Below the pieces are notes generated by a model that was not told the origin of the DNA, searched no databases, and saw only the letters and a program-made list of their open reading frames with translations. From SXXH01 sp041165735 (GTDB lineage: Bacteria > Planctomycetota > UBA1135 > GCA-002686595), in the NCBI GenBank assembly GCA_046341775.1, contig JBKDQQ010000083.1:1-50795 (forward strand): a stretch of DNA of 50,795 nt, written 5' to 3'. The position numbers and the translations under genes were made by a program. Of this stretch, positions 7,895 through 18,323 are shown in pieces. The first letter of the stretch is position 1. Each line of letters opens with the position of its first letter.

Positions 7895-8965
7895 CCCGCG
7901 CGGCGCCTTCGCCAGGCGCGCGCACAGCCACAGGCCGCCCATGGAGGCCGAAGGCACGCCCAGCAACGGGCCGAGGACCGGCACGAGGAACACGAGGCCG
8001 GTCGCGAAACCGAAGGCCGAGAGCGGCGCCGCGTGGCGCGCGAGGAAGCTCCAGCGCTCGGCCAGCGACCAGCCGCGGCGCGAGAAGGGGATGTCGAGCA
8101 GCGTCAGCGCGGTGGCGAAGCCCGCCACCACGGCGTGCAGCGGCGCCCCGACGAGCGGCACGAGGTGCAGCCACAGGAAGGCGACGATGATGGCGAAGGC
8201 GAGCAAGGAGCTCTTGACGCTCGTCGAGAGCGTGCGCAGCTCCCTGCCCGCCTCGGCGCGCAGGCGCGACCACGCGGCGCGCTGCCGCAGGGTCGCCAGC
8301 ACGGCGGCGATGGGCGCGGCGAGGCTCCACCACCCTGCTCCGCCCGAGAGGAGCAGGGCGCAACCCAGCGCGGACGCGAGCAGCAGCAGCACGAGCAGTG
8401 CCACCCGCCATGGCGCGACGGTGGAGGGCGGCTCGAAGAGCGTGCGCGGATCGGCGCCGTACCAGCGGGCCTCCACCCTCGACTGGGCGAGGTCGAGGAA
8501 GGGACTGCTCAGGGCCTCCCACGCCACGCTGAAGCTGAAGGTCGCCACGAGGAGCAGCACCAGCACGGCGACGAGCAGTCCCGACCATTGGGCCGCTCCG
8601 AGCAGCAACCCGGGTCCGATCCACTGCGCGAGTTCCTGCCACCACGCGTCGCCGCGCAACAGCGCTTCGCCCTCGCGAGCAAGCGCGTCCATCGCCCGCC
8701 ACGCGGCGGACACGCTCCACCATCCGACGAGCGCGAAGAGCGCGAGCACCAGGGCGAAGGGGGGCGCCATCCAGCGCTTCGTGCCGGGCGTCTCGAGCAG
8801 CACCAACGCTCCCACGAAGGGGGCGCGCAAGCCGTCGCGGACGCCGGCGAGGCCGCGGACCGGCGCATCCGCAAGTCGCGCGTGCCGCCACAGGCCGCCG
8901 CAGGCCGGGCAGGGCCGCGGAGCGGATCGGTATCCGCAGGCGTCGCAGATCCTCGGCTGGTTCAT
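7883..8965 (-). CDS. EI24/CysZ-type membrane protein with N-terminal zinc ribbon
   Basis: A 360-residue protein. The N-terminus has CDACG (residues 7-11) and CPACG (18-22), a four-cysteine zinc ribbon. The rest is a polytopic membrane domain of about 6-8 helices resembling the EI24 family: long helical hairpins, SSPFLDLAQSRVEARWYG, and the later PLVGAPLHAVVAGFATALTLLDIPFSRRGWSLAERW. Bacterial EI24 members include CysZ (sulfate uptake), but the conserved core here is too general to assign a substrate. It is divergent from gcdH. The ribbon fused to EI24 is the notable point. Confidence 0.68.
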   Translation of the reverse strand: MNQPRICDACGYRSAPRPCPACGGLWRHARLADAPVRGLAGVRDGLRAPFVGALVLLETPGTKRWMAPPFALVLALFALVGWWSVSAAWRAMDALAREGEALLRGDAWWQELAQWIGPGLLLGAAQWSGLLVAVLVLLLVATFSFSVAWEALSSPFLDLAQSRVEARWYGADPRTLFEPPSTVAPWRVALLVLLLLASALGCALLLSGGAGWWSLAAPIAAVLATLRQRAAWSRLRAEAGRELRTLSTSVKSSLLAFAIIVAFLWLHLVPLVGAPLHAVVAGFATALTLLDIPFSRRGWSLAERWSFLARHAAPLSAFGFATGLVFLVPVLGPLLGVPSASMGGLWLCARLAKAPRGAVK

Positions 8966-8968
8966 CGG

Positions 8969-8998
8969 GTGACGGAGGAGGTCCGTAGGGCGTATACT
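8969..8998 (+). promoter_or_regulatory. Predicted promoter of gcdH
   Basis: GTGACG (8969-8974), an 18-bp spacer, then TATACT (8993-8998). It implies a leader of about 100 nt. The palindromic TATA core could also fire towards the EI24 gene. Confidence 0.5.
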
Positions 8999-9103
8999 GC
9001 ACGGTGGCCCGGACGGCGCCAAACTCCCGCCCGGACCCGATGCCCGCGGTCCGTTCGCGCCACTGGCGCGACGGGCGGCGATCCGCCAGCGAAAGACCCC
9101 CTC

Positions 9104-10273
9104 ATGCAACCCTTCCGCCAGCTCGACTACTACAACCTCGACGAACAGTACTCGCAGGACGAACTGATGGTCCGCGACGCCGTGCGCGGCTGGGTGACGG
9201 AACGCTACTTGCCGATCGTCGCCGAGCACTTCGAGAACGGCACCTTCCCGCTGGAGCTCGTGCCCGAGCTGGCGGAACTCGGCGTGTTCGGGCCGACGAT
9301 CCCGCAGGAGTACGGCGGGCCGGGCCTGAACAACGTGGCCGCCGGCCTGATCTACCAGGAGATGGAGCGCGGCGACTCGGGCCTGCGTTCCTTCGTGTCC
9401 GTGCAAGGCGGCCTCGTGATGTACCCGATCCACACGATGGGCACCGAGGAGCAGAAGCGCCGCTGGCTGCCGCTGCTCGCCGCGGGCAAGGCCATCGGCT
9501 GCTTCGGCCTGACCGAACCCGACTTCGGCAGCAACCCCGGCGGCATGCTGACCACCGCGCGCAAGGACGGCGACGGCTACGTCCTCAACGGCCGCACGAT
9601 GTGGATCACGACCGGCACGCTGGCCGACGTGGCCGTCGTGTGGGCCAAGCTCGACGGACGCATCAAGGGCTTCCTCGTCGAGAAGGGCACGCCCGGCTTC
9701 ACGGCGCCGGAGCAGAAGCACAAGTGGTCGCTGCGCGCCTCGGTCACGAGCGAGCTCGTGCTGCAGGACGTGCGCATCCCCGCGGCCAACCTGCTGCCCG
9801 GCTCCGATGGACTCAAGTCGCCGCTGTCGTGCCTGACGCAGGCGCGCTACGGCATCGCCTGGGGCGCGTTGGGCGCGGCCTACGCCTGCTTCGACGAGGG
9901 CCTCTCCTACGCCAAGCAGCGCATCGTCTTCGACAAGCCGCTGGCCGCCTTCCAGTTGCCGCAGAAGAAGCTCGCCGACATGGCCACGGACATCACGATG
10001 GGCGCCATGCTGGCGCTCAACGCCGGCCGCATGAAGGACAAGGGCAAGTTGACGCCCTCTCACGTCTCGATGGCCAAGCGCAACAACTGCATGGTGGCGC
10101 TGGAGACCGCGCGCGTCGTGCGCGACATGATGGGCGGCAACGGCATCAGCCTCGAGTACCAGGTCGGACGCCACCTGACGAACCTCGAGAGCGTCGTGAC
10201 CTACGAGGGCACGCACGACATCCACACGCTCGCCATCGGCCACGAGTTGACCGGCATGCCGGCGTACCGCTGA
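9104..10273 (+). CDS. gcdH: Glutaryl-CoA dehydrogenase (acyl-CoA dehydrogenase family)
   Basis: A 389-residue FAD enzyme that oxidises and decarboxylates glutaryl-CoA to crotonyl-CoA in lysine and tryptophan breakdown. Features are the acyl-CoA dehydrogenase N-domain (GVFGPTIPQEYGGPGLNNVAAGLIYQEMERGDSG), FGLTEPDFGSNP, NGRTMWITTG, and the glutaryl-CoA-type ending MMGGNGISLEYQVGRHLTNLE then VTYEGTHDIHTLAIG. The catalytic Glu lies in YEGTHDIH, as in known GcdH proteins. Length is normal. The start is ATG at 9104. Neighbours do not form a pathway operon, so it is probably a stand-alone catabolic gene. Confidence 0.88.
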   Translation: MQPFRQLDYYNLDEQYSQDELMVRDAVRGWVTERYLPIVAEHFENGTFPLELVPELAELGVFGPTIPQEYGGPGLNNVAAGLIYQEMERGDSGLRSFVSVQGGLVMYPIHTMGTEEQKRRWLPLLAAGKAIGCFGLTEPDFGSNPGGMLTTARKDGDGYVLNGRTMWITTGTLADVAVVWAKLDGRIKGFLVEKGTPGFTAPEQKHKWSLRASVTSELVLQDVRIPAANLLPGSDGLKSPLSCLTQARYGIAWGALGAAYACFDEGLSYAKQRIVFDKPLAAFQLPQKKLADMATDITMGAMLALNAGRMKDKGKLTPSHVSMAKRNNCMVALETARVVRDMMGGNGISLEYQVGRHLTNLESVVTYEGTHDIHTLAIGHELTGMPAYR

Positions 10274-10309
10274 CCGGGCGGCCATCCCGGGACGGGTGCG
10301 CGCGCCTCC

Positions 10310-11263
10310 ATGCGGGGCGCGCGCGCGTTCCAGCGACACATGCGCAGCGCCTGGCATCCCGGCTACTCCTTCGAGCTGCCCGAGGGTCATCCGTTCCCGA
10401 TGCGCAAGTACGCGCACCTGCGCGAGATCGTCGCGGCGGAGGGACTCGTGCGCGACGAGCATTGGATGGAGCCGGACGAGATCCCGCTCGCGCTGCTCGA
10501 GTCCGTGCACGAGCCCGCCTACGTGCGCTCGATCGTCGAGGGTTTCCTCGACGAGTCCACCAGGAAGCGGCTCGGCTTCCCCTGGTCGGAGGCGCTGGTG
10601 CGGCGCGCGCGCCTCGGCGCGGGCGGCACGCTGCTCGCCTGCGACGCGGCGCTGCGCCACGGATTGGCGGCCAACCTCGCCGGCGGCACGCACCACGCCT
10701 TCGCCGGACGCGGCGAGGGATACTGCGTGTTCAACGACGTGGCGGTGGCGCTGGTCGATCTGTTGAACCGGGGTCGCATCCGCTCCGCCATGGTGGTGGA
10801 CCTCGATGTGCACCAGGGCAACGGCACCGCCTCGATCTTCGCCGCGGAGCCGCGCGTGCGCACCTTCTCCATGCACGGCAGGCGCAACTTCCCGCTGGTC
10901 AAGGAGCGCTCGACCCGCGACGTGGAACTCGAGGACGGCACGGGGGACGAGGAGTACCTCGCCATCCTCGAACGCGAACTGCAGGCCTTCCTCGACGCGC
11001 CGCGCGGTCCCGGCGAGGCGCGCGCCGACCTTGTCGTCTACCTCGCGGGGGTCGACACGACCGCCGACGACCGCTTCGGGCGCATGGCGATGAGCCCGCA
11101 CGGCGTGTACTTGCGCGACCGCCACGTGCTGGAGCAGCTCGCCGCGCGGGGGCTGGCGACGGTGATCACGCTTGGCGGCGGCTACGCCAAGGCGGGCGCC
11201 CGCGCCACGGCCGATCTGCACGCGCAGGCGCATCGCGCGGCGCGCGACCTGGGCCTGGGCTGA
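10310..11263 (+). CDS. Histone deacetylase superfamily protein (class IV/HDAC11-like)
   Basis: A zinc-dependent deacylase of 317 residues (307 if the ATG at 10340 is used; neither start has a clear ribosome site). It carries HPGYSFELPEGHPFPMRKY, the paired catalytic histidines GGTHHAF, the metal site DLDVHQGNGT, SMHGRRNFPLVKERSTRDVELEDGTGDEEYL, AGVDTTADDRFGRM and LGGGYAKA with the transition-state Tyr. This pattern is the class IV branch that includes HDAC11 and bacterial acyl-lysine or polyamine deacylases. The substrate is unknown. It lies 36 bp downstream of gcdH and may be co-transcribed, though a metabolic link is not obvious. Confidence 0.85.
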   Translation: MRGARAFQRHMRSAWHPGYSFELPEGHPFPMRKYAHLREIVAAEGLVRDEHWMEPDEIPLALLESVHEPAYVRSIVEGFLDESTRKRLGFPWSEALVRRARLGAGGTLLACDAALRHGLAANLAGGTHHAFAGRGEGYCVFNDVAVALVDLLNRGRIRSAMVVDLDVHQGNGTASIFAAEPRVRTFSMHGRRNFPLVKERSTRDVELEDGTGDEEYLAILERELQAFLDAPRGPGEARADLVVYLAGVDTTADDRFGRMAMSPHGVYLRDRHVLEQLAARGLATVITLGGGYAKAGARATADLHAQAHRAARDLGLG

Positions 11264-11281
11264 GCGCGCTCCGCGCGCCGC

Positions 11282-12139
11282 TCACGGCAGGAAGTAGGCG
11301 CACTTCTCGCGCAGCCGCGGCGGCAGGCGCGCGTCGAGGATGGCCCGCGCCGCGCGCGGGCTCCAGCGCGGCGACACGTGCGACAGCACCAGCGTGCCGA
11401 CCTCGTCGAACAGCTCGGGCCGTCCGCTGATCTCGTCGAGGTGCACGTGTCCGCGCGCGCGCGCCTCGGCGACGCCGATGGATTCGTCGAGGAAGGTGCA
11501 CTCGAGCATCAGGACCTGCGCGCGGCGCGGCAGCTCTTCGCGTTCGAGCACGTCGATCGTGGTGTCGCCGCAATGGACGAAGAGCGGCGCCTCGACCTCG
11601 TCGTGGATGCGCTCGCCGGCCTCCTTGGCGCGCAAGATGGCCTCCCGCGGCGCTCCCGCGAGCTCGCTCTTCAACTTGCGGCGCGTCTCGAGCACGCACC
11701 AGCCGAGCGTGGGCACGATGTGCGTGCTGCGGAAGCAGCGCGCCTTGCGGCCGGCGTGCAGCCGCACCTCGTCGCCCGGCGAGACGAGCACGAGCTCGTG
11801 CTCCATGGCGGAGCGGTCGAGCTCGCGCCAGGCCTGCATGACGCGCCCGAAGGCCTCGGCGTGGCAGCGCTCCATGACGTAGCGCGGCGGCGGGAGTCCG
11901 CGCAGCGAACGGGTCGCGCAGTGCCACGGCGCGCCGCCCATGTGGTCCATGTGCGCGTGCGTGAACAGGATGTCGCCGCGCGCCACCGCCGCGTCGGGCA
12001 CGCGCCCGAGGTCGATCGCCACGCGCAGCTCCGGCAGGTCGACGCAGGTCTCGAGCCCCCCGACCGAGAGGCCGCCCACGACGAGTCCGTTCGCCAGGTG
12101 CATGCCGGGGAGCATCGCCCGCGCTGCGCGGCGGCGCAA
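11282..12139 (-). CDS. Metallo-beta-lactamase-fold hydrolase (RNase Z-like)
   Basis: A protein of up to 285 residues with possible starts at 12139, 12115 or 12103. The zinc-binding signature is THAHMDHMGG (HxHxDH), with later ligands HCGDTT and SHVSPRWSP. The overall order, with ECTFLD before the last histidine motif, resembles the RNase Z/ElaC branch rather than glyoxalase II, but the exosite arm is not obvious. It could act on tRNA 3' ends or on a small ester or phosphodiester. It ends 18 bp from the convergent deacylase gene, with no terminator or palindromic repeat between them. Confidence 0.75.
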   Translation of the reverse strand: MRRRAARAMLPGMHLANGLVVGGLSVGGLETCVDLPELRVAIDLGRVPDAAVARGDILFTHAHMDHMGGAPWHCATRSLRGLPPPRYVMERCHAEAFGRVMQAWRELDRSAMEHELVLVSPGDEVRLHAGRKARCFRSTHIVPTLGWCVLETRRKLKSELAGAPREAILRAKEAGERIHDEVEAPLFVHCGDTTIDVLEREELPRRAQVLMLECTFLDESIGVAEARARGHVHLDEISGRPELFDEVGTLVLSHVSPRWSPRAARAILDARLPPRLREKCAYFLP

Positions 12140-12158
12140 GCGCCCGCGGGCCGAGCGC

Positions 12159-12164
12159 TATGAT
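12159..12164 (+). promoter_or_regulatory. -10 element (TATGAT) near the methyltransferase start
   Basis: TATGAT, 9 nt before the TTG start at 12174, in the divergent gap with the metallo-beta-lactamase gene. Predicts a near-leaderless mRNA. Confidence 0.45.
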
Positions 12165-12173
12165 CGGCGTGCC

Positions 12174-13187
12174 TTGGCCGAACTCGACACCTTGCTGCGG
12201 ATGGCCGCGGAGCGCCGCGCCGGACTGGTCGCGCGCCTCTCCGCCGTCGGCGACGACTGCTGGCGCGCCTTCCATGGATCCGCCGAGGGTCGGCCGGGGT
12301 TGACCCTCGACCGGTACGGGCCCTTGCTGCTGGCGCAGACCTTCCGCGCGCCGCTCGAAGCCGAGGACCTCGCGCTGCTCGAGGACCACGCCCGCGAAGC
12401 GGGGCTGGCCTTCGCGTGGAACCATCGCGGCGCCGAGGCCCATCCCGGGCGCGCCCCCTGCGAAGGCTTCCAAGGCGAGCTGGTTTGTCAAGAAAACCAG
12501 ACAAAGTTCGCCTTGCGCGCGCGCCACCGCGGGCGCGATCCATGGCTGTTCCTGGACCTGCGCGGCGCGCGCGCCCGCATCGCCCGCGAGGCGCGCGGGC
12601 GATCATTCCTCAACTTGTACTGCTACACCGCCGCCGCCACGGCGGTCGCCGCGCGCCACGGCGCGCGCGAGTGCCTCTCGGTCGACTTCGCCGCCTCGGC
12701 GCTCGAGGTCGGCGCGCGCCACTTCGAACTGAACGGCCTGGCACCGGCTCTGGGTGGATTCCTGCGCGAAGACTGCATCCCCGCCGCGCGCCAGTTGGCC
12801 GGCCTCGCCGTGAAGGGCCGCTCCGCCGCGCGTCCGCACGCCCGCCTCGCGCCGCGGCGCTTCGACCTCGTGCTGCTCGATCCGCCGGCGAAGAGCGTCT
12901 CGCCCTTCGGCGCCGTCGATGTCGAGCGCGACCATCCGGCGCTCTTGAAGCCCGCGCTGCTGTGCCTCGAGCCGGGCGGCCTCCTGCTCGCGACGAACCA
13001 TGTCGCCTCGGTCTCGCGCGCCGCCTTCGCCGCCGTCGTGGCGCGCACGGCGGAGAAGTGCGGCGTCGAGCTGGCTGCGCTGGAGGTCGAGGGGCCCGGG
13101 GAGGACTTCCCCGCCAGTCCGGGCGAGTCGGAACCGGCCTTCAAGCTGGCCGTGGCGCGGCGCGCAGGATCGTCCGCGGCGGGCTAG
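12174..13187 (+). CDS. Class I SAM-dependent methyltransferase (RlmI/RlmK-type rRNA methyltransferase-like)
   Basis: A 337-residue protein. The region after HGSAEGRPGLTLDRYG is the small domain found before the catalytic domain in RlmI/K-type enzymes. The Rossmann part shows FLNLYCYTAAATAVAARHGA (SAM loop), LSVDFAASALEVGARHFELNGL, and the FDLVLLDPPAKSVS catalytic DPP motif. The TTG start is chosen because LAELDTLLRMAAERRAGLVARL aligns with the conserved start of such proteins; ATG at 12201 is the alternative. The target is probably 23S rRNA cytosine or guanine, but is not provable here. An AT-rich imperfect palindrome at 12484-12506 lies inside the coding region. Confidence 0.8.
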   Translation: MAELDTLLRMAAERRAGLVARLSAVGDDCWRAFHGSAEGRPGLTLDRYGPLLLAQTFRAPLEAEDLALLEDHAREAGLAFAWNHRGAEAHPGRAPCEGFQGELVCQENQTKFALRARHRGRDPWLFLDLRGARARIAREARGRSFLNLYCYTAAATAVAARHGARECLSVDFAASALEVGARHFELNGLAPALGGFLREDCIPAARQLAGLAVKGRSAARPHARLAPRRFDLVLLDPPAKSVSPFGAVDVERDHPALLKPALLCLEPGGLLLATNHVASVSRAAFAAVVARTAEKCGVELAALEVEGPGEDFPASPGESEPAFKLAVARRAGSSAAG

Positions 13188-13190
13188 GCT
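13185..13190 (+). promoter_or_regulatory. -10 element (TAGGCT) abutting the AlgJ-like start
   Basis: TAGGCT, exactly 6 nt before the ATG at 13197; its TAG is also the stop codon of the upstream methyltransferase. The same box with the same spacing precedes the M28 peptidase gene. Confidence 0.5.
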
Positions 13191-13196
13191 TCAGGC

Positions 13197-14768
13197 ATGG
13201 GATCGACCGACTCGTCAGCGGGTCGCGCAGGCCAACCCTCGCGGGCGGCCGACGTGCTGCTGTGCGCGCTGCTCGGCGCGGCGTGCTGCGCGGTCGTCGG
13301 CGACGCCCTCGCGCGTCCACCCGCGACGCGCGACTGGGCGGCCGAGAAGCGCGCGCCGCCCGCGGCACCCGGCCTGCCGACCAGCCTCGCGGGGTGGAAC
13401 GCCTTGCCGCGACGCTTGGAGGAGTGGTGGTCGCTCGCGCTGGGCGGACGCGAGTTCCTGCTGGGCGCGCGCACGCGCGAGATAATCCTGCTCGGCGCGC
13501 CGCCCGCGCGCGACCTCTTCGCGGACGAGGCGGGTTGGTTGTGGTACGACCCGCCGGCGGCCTTCTCCGCCCGGCGCGGCACGGCGCCCTTCGACGTGGC
13601 CGCCATGGGACGCTTCGCTGGCGCGCTGCGCTCCTCGCGCGAGCTGTGCGAAGCGCAGGGCGTGCGCTACGGCTTCGTCGTGTGCCCCGACAAGGAGACG
13701 GTGCACGCCGACAGGCGGGCCGCGGAGCGCGCGCAGGTGCTGCCGTCGCGGCGCGAGCAGTTTTGCTCGCAAGTGGCGCGCTTGGCGCAGGCCGATGTGC
13801 TCGACCTCGCGTCCGCGCTCGTCGACGAAGCGCGCCACGACGCGCCTGGCGATCCGACCTACTTCGCCCTCGGCACGCATTGGACCCCGCGCGGTTCCTG
13901 GCGCGCCGGCGTCGAGTGCGCGTCGTGGCTCGCCGCGCTGGAAGGCGCACCGGAGCCGCGGCTCGCCGCGCGCGACGAACTGTGGCGGCCGCCGTTGGCG
14001 CCCGAGCACCACGACAGCTGGGCCGGCGCCCTGCACGCCAAGGGAGCGCTCCTGGAGTCCGTGCCCGACGCCGCTCCTCCAGGCGGCTTCGCCTGGCGGC
14101 TCGCGTCCTCGGAGCCGGGCCAGCAACGCTTCGTGCGCGGCGATGGATCGGGGCGGCGGATCCTCCTGTGCGCCGATTCCTTCGGACCCTACCTCGCCAC
14201 TTGGCTCGCCGAGTTCGCGGGCGAAGTCGTCGTGGCCGCGCCCTCGTCCTTGTCGGAGGAGCTGCTGCGCGCGACGCGGCCGGATTGGTGCCTGCATGTC
14301 GTCGTCGAGCGTCAACTCGCCAGCGCCCCGCCCGGCGTGCGTCGCCCCGTGCGCGAGCTGCGCGAGTCCGAACTGGCCGCGCTGCCGGTCGCCGCGCGCG
14401 CCGTGCTGGATCCGGCGCACGCGCGCGCGCGCGGCGCGACGCGCATCGCGCTGGAATCTTCCGGCCTGCGCGCGCGCCACGGCGATTCGCCGCTCGACGG
14501 AGTCGTTCTGGCCCTGCCGCCGCGTTCCACCGCCAGCGTGCTCGTGCTGGAGCTCCTCGTGGAACGACCCGGCGCGTTGCGCGTCGCCTGGCGCGGCGGC
14601 GCGGATCCGGACTTCCTGCGCCTGCGCTCGCACGAGGTCCAGTTGCCGGCCGGACGCGCGGTGGTGGCGCTGGAGCTGTCCGAGCAGGACCTGCAAGGGT
14701 CCGTGCTCCTCTCCGGCCGGGGACTCGATTATCTCGTGGGGCGCGCCGAATGGCGCGAGGTCCGCTGA
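13197..14768 (+). CDS. AlgJ/AlgX-like SGNH-fold O-acetyltransferase-related protein
   Basis: A 523-residue exported or membrane-anchored protein (hydrophobic ADVLLCALLGAACCAVVGDAL at residues 18-38). The central domain follows the AlgX/AlgJ pattern: GWLWYDPPAAF, FVVCPDKETVHADR, the THWTPRGSW catalytic motif and LLCADSFGPYLATWLAEFAGEV with the nucleophile Ser. In alginate-type systems these proteins acetylate exopolysaccharide together with an MBOAT partner. No MBOAT or polymerase gene is nearby. The C-terminal 120 residues look like an added beta-rich domain. Function in polysaccharide acetylation is inferred. Confidence 0.7.
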   Translation: MGSTDSSAGRAGQPSRAADVLLCALLGAACCAVVGDALARPPATRDWAAEKRAPPAAPGLPTSLAGWNALPRRLEEWWSLALGGREFLLGARTREIILLGAPPARDLFADEAGWLWYDPPAAFSARRGTAPFDVAAMGRFAGALRSSRELCEAQGVRYGFVVCPDKETVHADRRAAERAQVLPSRREQFCSQVARLAQADVLDLASALVDEARHDAPGDPTYFALGTHWTPRGSWRAGVECASWLAALEGAPEPRLAARDELWRPPLAPEHHDSWAGALHAKGALLESVPDAAPPGGFAWRLASSEPGQQRFVRGDGSGRRILLCADSFGPYLATWLAEFAGEVVVAAPSSLSEELLRATRPDWCLHVVVERQLASAPPGVRRPVRELRESELAALPVAARAVLDPAHARARGATRIALESSGLRARHGDSPLDGVVLALPPRSTASVLVLELLVERPGALRVAWRGGADPDFLRLRSHEVQLPAGRAVVALELSEQDLQGSVLLSGRGLDYLVGRAEWREVR

Positions 14769-14784
14769 CGCCCGCGGCGGGCGT

Positions 14785-15068
14785 TCATTCGTCGAGCTTC
14801 GCCATGTAGTGGCGCGACAGGTCCTCGACCAGCTTGTCGAGGTAGGCCTGCTCGTCGGGCTCGAGGTTGCCCGCGGTCTTCTCCTTCAGCATGCGCAGGT
14901 CGTCGAGCAGCATCCGCGCGTTGTCGAGGTTCGTCGAGGCCTGGCGCGTGAGCGGGTTCTCGACGAGGCCGAGCGAGATCAGCAACTGGTACGACAAGCG
15001 CGTGACGAACAGCCGGAAGTCGCCGCCGGGCAGCGGCTGCTCCGAGGCCTTGCGCGTCGTCTCCTCCG

Positions 15069-15072
<4 letters not shown>
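14785..15072 (-). CDS. DUF1844 protein
   Basis: A 95-residue helical protein whose GTG start overlaps the pyrG stop by 4 bp. Conserved DUF1844 features are FRLFVTRLSYQLLISLGLVENP, the central NLDNARMLLDDLRMLKEKT and EPDEQAYLDKLVEDLSRHYM. The function of the family is unknown. It is predicted to be co-translated with CTP synthase. Confidence 0.88.
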
Positions 15073-16717
<1,645 letters not shown>

Positions 16718-16721
<4 letters not shown>

Positions 16722-17539
16722 CCTGCCCCGCCTTCCGCCTTCGCCATGTCCAACCCCGCGTCCACGCGCGCGGCTCGCCGGCGCAGGAACGCATCGTAGT
16801 CCTCGCGCAGGTCGATGCCGCGCTCGAAGCGCGCGCATTCGACGACGCGCATCCGGCCGCCATGTTCGAGCCAGCGCAGCTGCTCGAGGTTCTCGGCCTG
16901 CTCGAGCGCGCCGCGCGGCAGCGCCACGAAGCGCGACAACGCCGACGGCCGCCAGGCGTAGACGCCCACGTGGCGCAGGCGCCGGGGCGCCGCGCCCTCC
17001 CCGTGCCCGCGCGAGGGGATCGGGGCGCGCGAGAAGTACAGCGCGTCGCCGCGCGCGTCGCGCACGACCTTGACCACGCTGGGCTCGAGCGCCTCGGCCT
17101 CGTCCACGAGCGCGCAGCACAAGGTCGCGGCCTCGACCGAGGGATCGGCGAAGGCCGCCACCAGCGCGCGCAGCGGCTCGTGCGGGATCTCGGGCTCGTC
17201 GCCCTGCAGGCCGACCAGCACGTCGGCCCGCGCCCCGCGCGCGGCGAGCAGTTCCCATGCTTCGCGGATGCGGTCGCTGCCGGAGGGATGCGCTGGCGAC
17301 GTCTCCAGCGCCTCGAAGCCCGCGGCGCGCGCGGCGTCGACCAGCTCCGGCGCATCGCAGGCGGCGGCGACGAGCTCGAAGGCCGCGCTGGCGCGCGCGT
17401 TGCGCAGCGTGTGCACGAGCAGCGGCGCGCCGCTCTCCGCCAGCAGGAGCTTGCGCGGCAGGCGCGTGCTCGCGAGCCGCGCGGGCACGAGGGCGACGGC
17501 GCGCGGGGGCGCGCTGGGTTGCTCCAACCGGGCCGCCAT
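16718..17539 (-). CDS. kdsB: 3-deoxy-manno-octulosonate cytidylyltransferase
   Basis: A 273-residue enzyme that activates Kdo with CTP for lipopolysaccharide core synthesis. Motifs are VPARLASTRLPRKLLL near the N-terminus (nucleotide loop), HPSGSDRI, VLVGLQGDEPEI (metal-binding), VVKVVRDARGDALYFSRAPIP, RHVGVYAWRPSALSRF and the LEQLRWLEHGGRM ending. It is about 20 residues longer than usual at the C-terminus. The start shares a base with the stop of the upstream lipoprotein gene (TGATG), and its own end overlaps pyrG. This implies an outer membrane containing Kdo. Confidence 0.94.
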
Positions 17540-18315
17540 CAGGGTGACTTGCGGCGCTGCTGTTGGCGCTTCAGCACGGCGTCCTGGGCTTGCCAGTCGG
17601 GCGTCTGCTCGACCGCCTGCAACTGGTAGGTCTGGTTGTAGATGGCCGTGAACGCCTGCCAGCACTCACGGAAGCGCTTCTGCTCCTCGAGCGGCGAGGA
17701 AGCTCCCACGCCGAACCAGCGCTTGCCGCCCGACTCCTCGATCTCGATCGACTGCGACCAACCTTGGCCCGCCGCGGGCGCGGCGCCGGGTTGCGAGCGC
17801 AGGCCCTGGGCGTCGCAATGCTCGATCAAGGCCGCGACCACGTCGTCGGGCGCGATCTTCGTGCTGGCCGCCGCCAACGGCACCGCCTGCGAGTAGGTCG
17901 CCGCGCGGTCGAGCAAGCCTTGGCTGGCGAGCGCGAGGTCCTGGGCCGAGGAATACACCTGCCAGCGCACGCGCAGTTGACGCGGCTCGGCGCTGGGGCC
18001 GGAGGCTTGCGCACCGCCCGCGCCGGAGCCCGAGCCGGGAGCGCCGCAAGTTGCGAACAGCGCCATGCAGGCCAACGCCGTGCCGATCAAGGCCGAGCGC
18101 GACAGGACTCCGCAAGAGAGGGCCGCGCAGGACCGCGCGCCCGCGCGGAGGGACGGGACAGCGCGGAGGGACGGGGCGGAGCGCACAGGCAGTACAGCGC
18201 GCACAGACGGTACAGCGCGCACAGGCGGGGCGCCCGAGGTTCCGTTGTCGCGCCCGATGGAGCCGCGGCGCGTCGAATCGTCGCCCGCGCGGCTCGTGTC
18301 CATGCCTGAGTGCAT
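17539..18315 (-). CDS. Putative lipoprotein of unknown function with hexapeptide-repeat N-terminus
   Basis: Not recognised. The open frame gives 258 residues. Residues about 70-90 form a hydrophobic segment ending in LFATC-GAPGSGSG, a lipobox-like site, then about 165 residues of mixed composition (YSSAQDLALASQGLL, RWFGVGASS, FTAIYNQTYQLQAVEQ). The N-terminal 65 residues contain a hexapeptide repeat of type (A/V)P(S/P)(V/L)RA encoded by the 18-bp tandem repeat at 18143-18232. A signal peptide that deep would be odd, so translation may really begin downstream. However, a good promoter (TTGAGA-N17-TATGCT) lies right before the ATG at 18315. It is translationally coupled to kdsB; an envelope role such as an LPS-related lipoprotein is inference. 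Confidence 0.55.
   Translation of the reverse strand: MHSGMDTSRAGDDSTRRGSIGRDNGTSGAPPVRAVPSVRAVLPVRSAPSLRAVPSLRAGARSCAALSCGVLSRSALIGTALACMALFATCGAPGSGSGAGGAQASGPSAEPRQLRVRWQVYSSAQDLALASQGLLDRAATYSQAVPLAAASTKIAPDDVVAALIEHCDAQGLRSQPGAAPAAGQGWSQSIEIEESGGKRWFGVGASSPLEEQKRFRECWQAFTAIYNQTYQLQAVEQTPDWQAQDAVLKRQQQRRKSP
18143..18232. repeat. 18-bp tandem repeat, 5 units
   Basis: Five consecutive 18-bp units (18143, 18161, 18179, 18197, 18215), for example GCGCGGAGGGACGGGACA and GCGCGCACAGACGGTACA. Unit length keeps the reading frame, giving a hexapeptide repeat in the putative lipoprotein. Confidence 0.85.
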
Positions 18316-18323
18316 GGAACCGA

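Noticed and set aside
10273..11282. gcdH, HDAC-like and metallo-hydrolase genes as one acyl-lysine pathway
   Set aside because: The third gene is convergent and the families are common housekeeping types; no sequence evidence for a shared pathway.
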